From a virus, in the IMG/VR virus record IMGVR_UViG_3300042898_001370, positions 1-53,292 of that record: a stretch of DNA of 53,292 bases; one strand, written 5' to 3'. The position numbers and the translations under genes were made by a program. The notes beneath the pieces are model-generated. The model saw nothing but the letters and a program-made list of their open reading frames with translations, had not been told where the DNA came from and did not search any database. Below, piece after piece: positions 49,247 through 53,292 of this stretch (position 1 is the first letter of the stretch; the number at the start of each line of letters is the position of its first letter).

Positions 49247-51922
49247 GTGTCATATTCTATTTTACGGACAGATGGTACGTTATTAACAACGATTCCCGAT
49301 GGTGTTATCAACACCACAAGTACTCCTTTAGGACTGCCCGGTAGAAACTTTGCCAGCTACGGTCAAGTTGTAGATACTAACTTTGTACACCAACTTGAAA
49401 ATTTTGCTGATAATGTTGTCCCTTCAAATGCTATTAGAGGGCAATTATGGTATGACACGGATTCCCCACCCGTAGGAAGTACTGGTGTTCTAAAAATCTG
49501 TCCTGCTGACGGTGAATCAAATTCGGCTAATTGGTATACTGTACTAACACCGCAGTCAATCAGTAATCTTACGCTCGACAACCTTATTGCTACTGCTAAT
49601 ATTACAGCAAACAATGCAGCTATCACTAATAATGCAAACGCTAATGCAATCAGTACAAATTACCTAACGGTAAATGTCAATGCTAACATAGCAAACGCTA
49701 ATATCACCGGTATCACTTATGCTAACACTGTCAATACAAGAGTTATTACAACTGGTACTAGATCAACACTAGGGAATATTACCGGAGCTTGGACAATCAA
49801 CGGTCAAGGTACTGTTAATAGTGTAGCAGTGACAAGTCTTTGGGTTACTGGCGGCAACTTAGTCATTACTGACCCTTCAGGTGTTACCGGCATTCGCACT
49901 GATAATTATATGTATGCAAATGGCGCAGCGGTAGACTTCGCCGGATCTTATACTAATTCAAACGTTGCTGCCTTTTTACCTACTTACGTAGGAAATGTGG
50001 GCGAGGTAGGCAACCCTACGATTTTCAATGGTAGAACTCTTACTACCGGTTCTAACACAACAACCGGCGAACTAACAGGCAACTGGACGCTTTCTGCTGG
50101 ATCCAAACTCAACGGATTGAGCGGCATTAGCGCAGCTAATATTGTCGGCACAGTTGCTAATGCAACGTATGCTGATACTGCCGGCGCTGCCTTAACAGCA
50201 GGGACAGTAACAACAAACGCACAACCAAATATCACAAGTGTCGGTACATTATCTAGCCTTGCTGTTACTGGCAACGTAACCGCAGGAAATGTTTACGCTA
50301 ATAGTGGTGCTATTGGTGCAGCATTATTAACCGGTACATTAACAACTGCTGCTCAACCAAATGTTACTTCTCTAGGGACTCTAACAGGACTTACTGTTTC
50401 GGGAACAACTTCACTTAGTGGCGGCCCAGTTGCTTTAGGGTCAAACAGCAACGTAAGTATCACTGGCGGCTCCGCCGGTCAAGTATTGTCAACAGACGGA
50501 TCAGGTGGACTAAGCTGGGTTCCTACCGGAACAGCCACAACAGCTATTACGGTTACTGCTAATGCTCAGCCTAATATCACATCTGTTGGTACATTAAGTA
50601 GTCTTGCTGTTACTGGAAATATCTCAGCCGGCAATGTATCGGTCAGTGGAATATTCGCAGGTAATGCCGCGGGATTGACTAATGTTCCGGCTGCAAACAT
50701 TGTGGGGACAATTGCTAGTGCGACAAGTGCAACAACAGCTACTTCGGCCACTACAGCAGGCACAGTAACAACTGCTGCTCAACCTAATATCACTTCACTT
50801 GGTACTCTTGCATCATTAGCTGTAAGCGGCAATGCTACATTTACCGGACAAGTAGTTAATCTAGGTACTGTTGCTAATCTCAGAATTACAGGGGGAACTG
50901 GCGGCGAGGTGTTGACCTCAACTGGCAGCGGCGGACTAACTTGGACATCAGGTGCCGCAGCCACAACAGCTATTACGGTCACTGCTAACGCACAGCCAAA
51001 TATCACAAGCGTTGGTACACTAACATCACTAGCTGTTAGTGGCAACATTACTGCTGGTAATGTAACAGTTAGTGGAAGATTTGTCGGTAACGGAGCTGGA
51101 TTAACTGGTATTGCTGGCAGCGGCATATCAGGTCAAGTTGGCAATGCTCTTACAGCGGGTACAGTGTATTCAAACGCTCAACCAAATATCACCAGTGTTG
51201 GCACCTTGTCATCGCTAAGTGTTAGCGGTAACATAACCTCAGGTAACGTGACTGCTACGCACTATGGTAGTGGTGCAGGACTAACAAGTATTCCAGGCGG
51301 AAATGTTACTGGTACTGTTGCAAATGCAAGCTATGCTACTTCAGCCGGAACAGCATCTTCAGCAACCACTGCTAGCACGGCAACATCTGCAACTACTGCT
51401 ACCAATGCAAGCTTTGCTACTAGTGCTGGCAGTGCGACAAGCGCAACTACAGCAACCAGAGCCGCAACAGTAACAACTAATGCTCAACCAAATATTACAT
51501 CTGTTGGTACATTATCATCATTGTCCGTTTCGGGAGGAGTAGGTGTTTCAGGAGCGTTGACCGCAGGGTCAGCAGCTATTTCAGGAGCATTAACTAAAGG
51601 TGGTGCGAGTGTACTAACAGCAGCAGATTTTACAACAGCCGGCTCCGGTGCAGCAACAGGATGGACTCGTTTACCTAATGGATTGTTACTGCAATACGGC
51701 ACTGCATTCGTGACTAGAAAAGCTTATACTAACGTTTTTTACCCGATATCATTTTCTAGTTTTTCTATTGCGGTCTGTAGTGGGTCTACTCAGTCAAACG
51801 GTGACGGTTCTCAGGGCGCTCCGGGCGTTACTAGCACTACTACTTCCGGTTTCACAACATTCTTTGGTACTGATGGTGGCGGCAGCGGAATTACGATTCA
51901 ATGGGTAGCAATCGGATATTAA
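49247..51922 (+). CDS. Tail fibre protein 1, repeat-rich
   Basis: An 891-aa fibre. The start is GTG, supported by AAGGAG eight bases upstream. Residues ~1-110 are a baseplate-attachment domain (DGTLLTTIPDGVINTTSTPL, then YGQVVDTNFVHQLENFAD) shared with the second fibre. The shaft has seven copies of NAQPNITSVGTLSSLAVTGN-like repeats. The last ~85 residues, starting GWTRLPNGLLLQYGTAF and ending ITIQWVAIGY, match the gp53-like C-terminal fibre tip found in many phages, the likely receptor-binding knob. It is followed at once by a fibre-assembly chaperone gene. Confidence 0.9.
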   Translation: MSYSILRTDGTLLTTIPDGVINTTSTPLGLPGRNFASYGQVVDTNFVHQLENFADNVVPSNAIRGQLWYDTDSPPVGSTGVLKICPADGESNSANWYTVLTPQSISNLTLDNLIATANITANNAAITNNANANAISTNYLTVNVNANIANANITGITYANTVNTRVITTGTRSTLGNITGAWTINGQGTVNSVAVTSLWVTGGNLVITDPSGVTGIRTDNYMYANGAAVDFAGSYTNSNVAAFLPTYVGNVGEVGNPTIFNGRTLTTGSNTTTGELTGNWTLSAGSKLNGLSGISAANIVGTVANATYADTAGAALTAGTVTTNAQPNITSVGTLSSLAVTGNVTAGNVYANSGAIGAALLTGTLTTAAQPNVTSLGTLTGLTVSGTTSLSGGPVALGSNSNVSITGGSAGQVLSTDGSGGLSWVPTGTATTAITVTANAQPNITSVGTLSSLAVTGNISAGNVSVSGIFAGNAAGLTNVPAANIVGTIASATSATTATSATTAGTVTTAAQPNITSLGTLASLAVSGNATFTGQVVNLGTVANLRITGGTGGEVLTSTGSGGLTWTSGAAATTAITVTANAQPNITSVGTLTSLAVSGNITAGNVTVSGRFVGNGAGLTGIAGSGISGQVGNALTAGTVYSNAQPNITSVGTLSSLSVSGNITSGNVTATHYGSGAGLTSIPGGNVTGTVANASYATSAGTASSATTASTATSATTATNASFATSAGSATSATTATRAATVTTNAQPNITSVGTLSSLSVSGGVGVSGALTAGSAAISGALTKGGASVLTAADFTTAGSGAATGWTRLPNGLLLQYGTAFVTRKAYTNVFYPISFSSFSIAVCSGSTQSNGDGSQGAPGVTSTTTSGFTTFFGTDGGGSGITIQWVAIGY
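50210..51520 (+). repeat. Seven imperfect shaft repeats in tail fibre 1
   Basis: Repeats starting near 50216, 50336, 50563, 50767, 50987, 51169 and 51472 each encode AQPNxTSxGTLxxLxVSG, mostly followed by an xAGNVxxSGxFxGNxAGLT-type segment. DNA identity between copies is high in the first ~50 bases, making this a likely place for recombination and copy-number change. Confidence 0.85.
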
Positions 51923-51923
51923 A

Positions 51924-52298
51924 ATGACAATTTACTACAGTCCAATTACCTCAGGGTTTTATGATACTGAAGTTGTAAAATATCCCGTGCTGCCCGACGA
52001 TTGTATAGAAATTACCGTTGAGGAACGTGATGAATACATTAATGAAATTAATAATCACGAAAATCAATTGGTAGTAGTTGATGGAAAATTAGTTTTAACC
52101 ATTAGAGAAAGAATAATAACTTGGCAAACGATAAGATTAGATCGTAATGATAGATTGAATAGTAGTGACCATACCCAAATAGGTGACTACCCAGGAAATA
52201 AAGAAGCGTGGTCAATTTACAGACAGCAACTTAGAGATATACCACAAACTTTTGCTACCCCGGAAGAAGTGATTTGGCCAAAGTCGCCAAATAACTAA
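51924..52298 (+). CDS. Tail fibre assembly chaperone (Tfa/Caudo_TAP-like)
   Basis: A 124-aa protein with the classic C-terminal pattern ITWQTIRLDRNDRLNSSD, then KEAWSIYRQQLRDIPQTF and EVIWPKSP. Such proteins help fold or cap the fibre tip encoded next to them. The start is one base after the fibre stop, so the two are translated together. The N-terminal ~60 residues (YYSPITSGFYDTEV) are also in line with this family. Confidence 0.88.
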   Translation: MTIYYSPITSGFYDTEVVKYPVLPDDCIEITVEERDEYINEINNHENQLVVVDGKLVLTIRERIITWQTIRLDRNDRLNSSDHTQIGDYPGNKEAWSIYRQQLRDIPQTFATPEEVIWPKSPNN

Positions 52299-52312
52299 GC
52301 GAAAAAAAGTAA

Positions 52313-52320
52313 GATAAATA
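52313..52320 (+). promoter_or_regulatory. Late promoter box GATAAATA for tail fibre 2
   Basis: GATAAATA in the 42-base gap. The predicted start near 52326 leaves a 15-base leader with ACGGAG before the ATG at 52341. Confidence 0.7.
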
Positions 52321-52340
52321 ATTTGACGGAGAATTTTTAA

Positions 52341-53292
52341 ATGGCATATACAATTGTAAAAAGCGACGGAACAGTATTAACGACCATCGCTGATGGTACA
52401 ATTAACACAACTAGTACTTCTTTAGGTCTGCCTGGCAGAAGTTTTTCAGGGTACGGTCAAGCAGTAGATACTAATTTTGTACATCAACTCGAAAACTTTG
52501 CATCAGCAACTCCACCGCCCAATCCTTTGCGCGGTCAACAGTGGTTTAATACTACCAACAATACAATGTACGTTTGCCCGTCTGACGGAGAAGCTAATGC
52601 TGCTGCTTGGTTAGCACTAACATCGACCGCATCAGGTGGCTCTACTTCATTCGGAGAAATTACTGTTTCCGGTTCAGTGTCAGCTAACAATATAGTTGCA
52701 ACTAACGAAATTTCTGCTACTACCCTCACTTCAAGTTATTTGACTATATCAACTCAAGCAAACATTGCAAATGCTACATTAAGTGGCACAACAACTATTG
52801 CAAACTTAAACACTACCTCTATTACAACAGGTAGTGCAACTACAAACGGTAGTTTGACAGGTACTTGGAGCTTAAGTGGATCCGGTATTGCTAACGGAGT
52901 TAACGGCACTGCACTTTGGATTACGAATGGCAACTTAATGATATCCGGCGCTGGCAGCGTAGGTATCGTAACAGACAACTATTATTTTGCAAACGGTGAC
53001 CCAATCTCGTTTACTGGAACATATTCTAACTCTAACGTGCAATCATATTTGCCTACATACGTTGGTAATGTCGGTAGCTTCGGTGGCGCAACTGTGTTTA
53101 ACGGTAGAACTCTTACTACCGGTGCTAATACGACCGCAGGAAATATAACAGGTAACTGGACCCTCACTGCTGGTTCAAGAATTCAAGCTACTTACGCTGA
53201 CCTTGCAGAACGATTTGAAGCAGACCAAGAATACGATCCAGGTACAGTCGTTGAACTGGGCGGCGAAAAAGAAGTAACTGCGGTAAAAGATG
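52341..53292 (+). CDS. Tail fibre protein 2 (partial, runs off the window)
   Basis: An open frame of 317 codons with no stop before the window end. The N-terminal ~100 residues are a paralogue of tail fibre 1 (DGTVLTTIADGTINTTSTSL, then YGQAVDTNFVHQLENFA). The mid part shares NSNVQSYLPTYVGNVGSFGG and FNGRTLTTGANTT with it. The visible end reads YADLAERFEADQEYDPGTVV, then ELGGEKEV, which is typical of another class of T4-like fibre tips, so the two fibres seem to share a base but differ in their tip. The ATG has ACGGAG upstream. Confidence 0.9.
   Translation, partial: MAYTIVKSDGTVLTTIADGTINTTSTSLGLPGRSFSGYGQAVDTNFVHQLENFASATPPPNPLRGQQWFNTTNNTMYVCPSDGEANAAAWLALTSTASGGSTSFGEITVSGSVSANNIVATNEISATTLTSSYLTISTQANIANATLSGTTTIANLNTTSITTGSATTNGSLTGTWSLSGSGIANGVNGTALWITNGNLMISGAGSVGIVTDNYYFANGDPISFTGTYSNSNVQSYLPTYVGNVGSFGGATVFNGRTLTTGANTTAGNITGNWTLTAGSRIQATYADLAERFEADQEYDPGTVVELGGEKEVTAVKD

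Noticed and set aside
1-53292. CRISPR arrays, tRNA genes, insertion sequences, anti-phage systems
   Set aside because: I looked for spaced repeats, cloverleaf-like stretches and transposase motifs and saw none. The only arrays are protein-coding repeats.

Overview
The window is a 53 kb piece of a tailed, contractile-tail phage of the T4 superfamily (myovirus). The evidence is a set of recognisable T4-type virion and replication genes: major capsid protein gp23, scaffold gp22, prohead protease gp21, portal gp20, baseplate proteins gp26, gp48-like, gp53, gp5, gp25 and gp6, the recombination nuclease pair gp46/gp47, and the late sigma factor gp55. Gene order, protein lengths and several fusions differ from T4. 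The style resembles divergent marine or freshwater T4-like phages, but nothing here identifies the host. Base composition is moderately AT-rich, genes are tightly packed, and I saw no tRNA, CRISPR array or insertion sequence.

Layout. (1) 1-6254, minus strand: the head module, read portal > 65-aa membrane protein > 77-aa basic protein > acidic core protein > protease > scaffold > capsid, ending in a strong UUCG-loop terminator at 12-39. (2) 6287-10153, minus: a 1288-aa tape-measure-like protein with a 60-bp minisatellite and two C-terminal cell-wall-cutting domains. (3) 10248-11296, plus, divergent from the tape measure: a gp26-like hub/chaperone gene ending in a textbook -1 frameshift signal that adds a 76-residue extension. 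(4) 11297-11760: no protein gene; a terminator pair and what looks like a large folded non-coding RNA on the minus strand. (5) 11761-16408, minus: Hjc-like resolvase, gp46, gp47 and gp55. (6) 16533-28557, plus: the baseplate run gp48-like, gp53, hub-like protein, gp5-like spike, gp25 and gp6. (7) 28566-48455, plus: a single 6629-codon reading frame at the gp7 position, a giant mosaic protein with two predicted seven-bladed beta-propellers and about fifteen copies of a small beta module. (8) 48474-53292, plus: a 46-aa ORF, a small structural protein, a tail fibre, a fibre-assembly chaperone and the start of a second, paralogous fibre.

How it fits together. gp55 directs late transcription from TATAAATA-type promoters, and the motif G/CATAAAT(A/T) recurs in front of the structural transcription units. 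In four cases it lies exactly five bases before an ATG, which predicts leaderless late mRNAs. The gp55 gene has a sigma70-like promoter instead, as expected if it must be made first. The head genes build the capsid. The baseplate genes and giant protein build the adsorption apparatus, with fibres and a dedicated chaperone at the distal end. gp46/gp47 and the resolvase process recombining phage DNA. The main candidates for something undescribed are the -1 frameshift in the gp26 gene next to the tape measure, the minus-strand structured RNA, the leaderless promoter architecture and the giant propeller-bearing baseplate protein.
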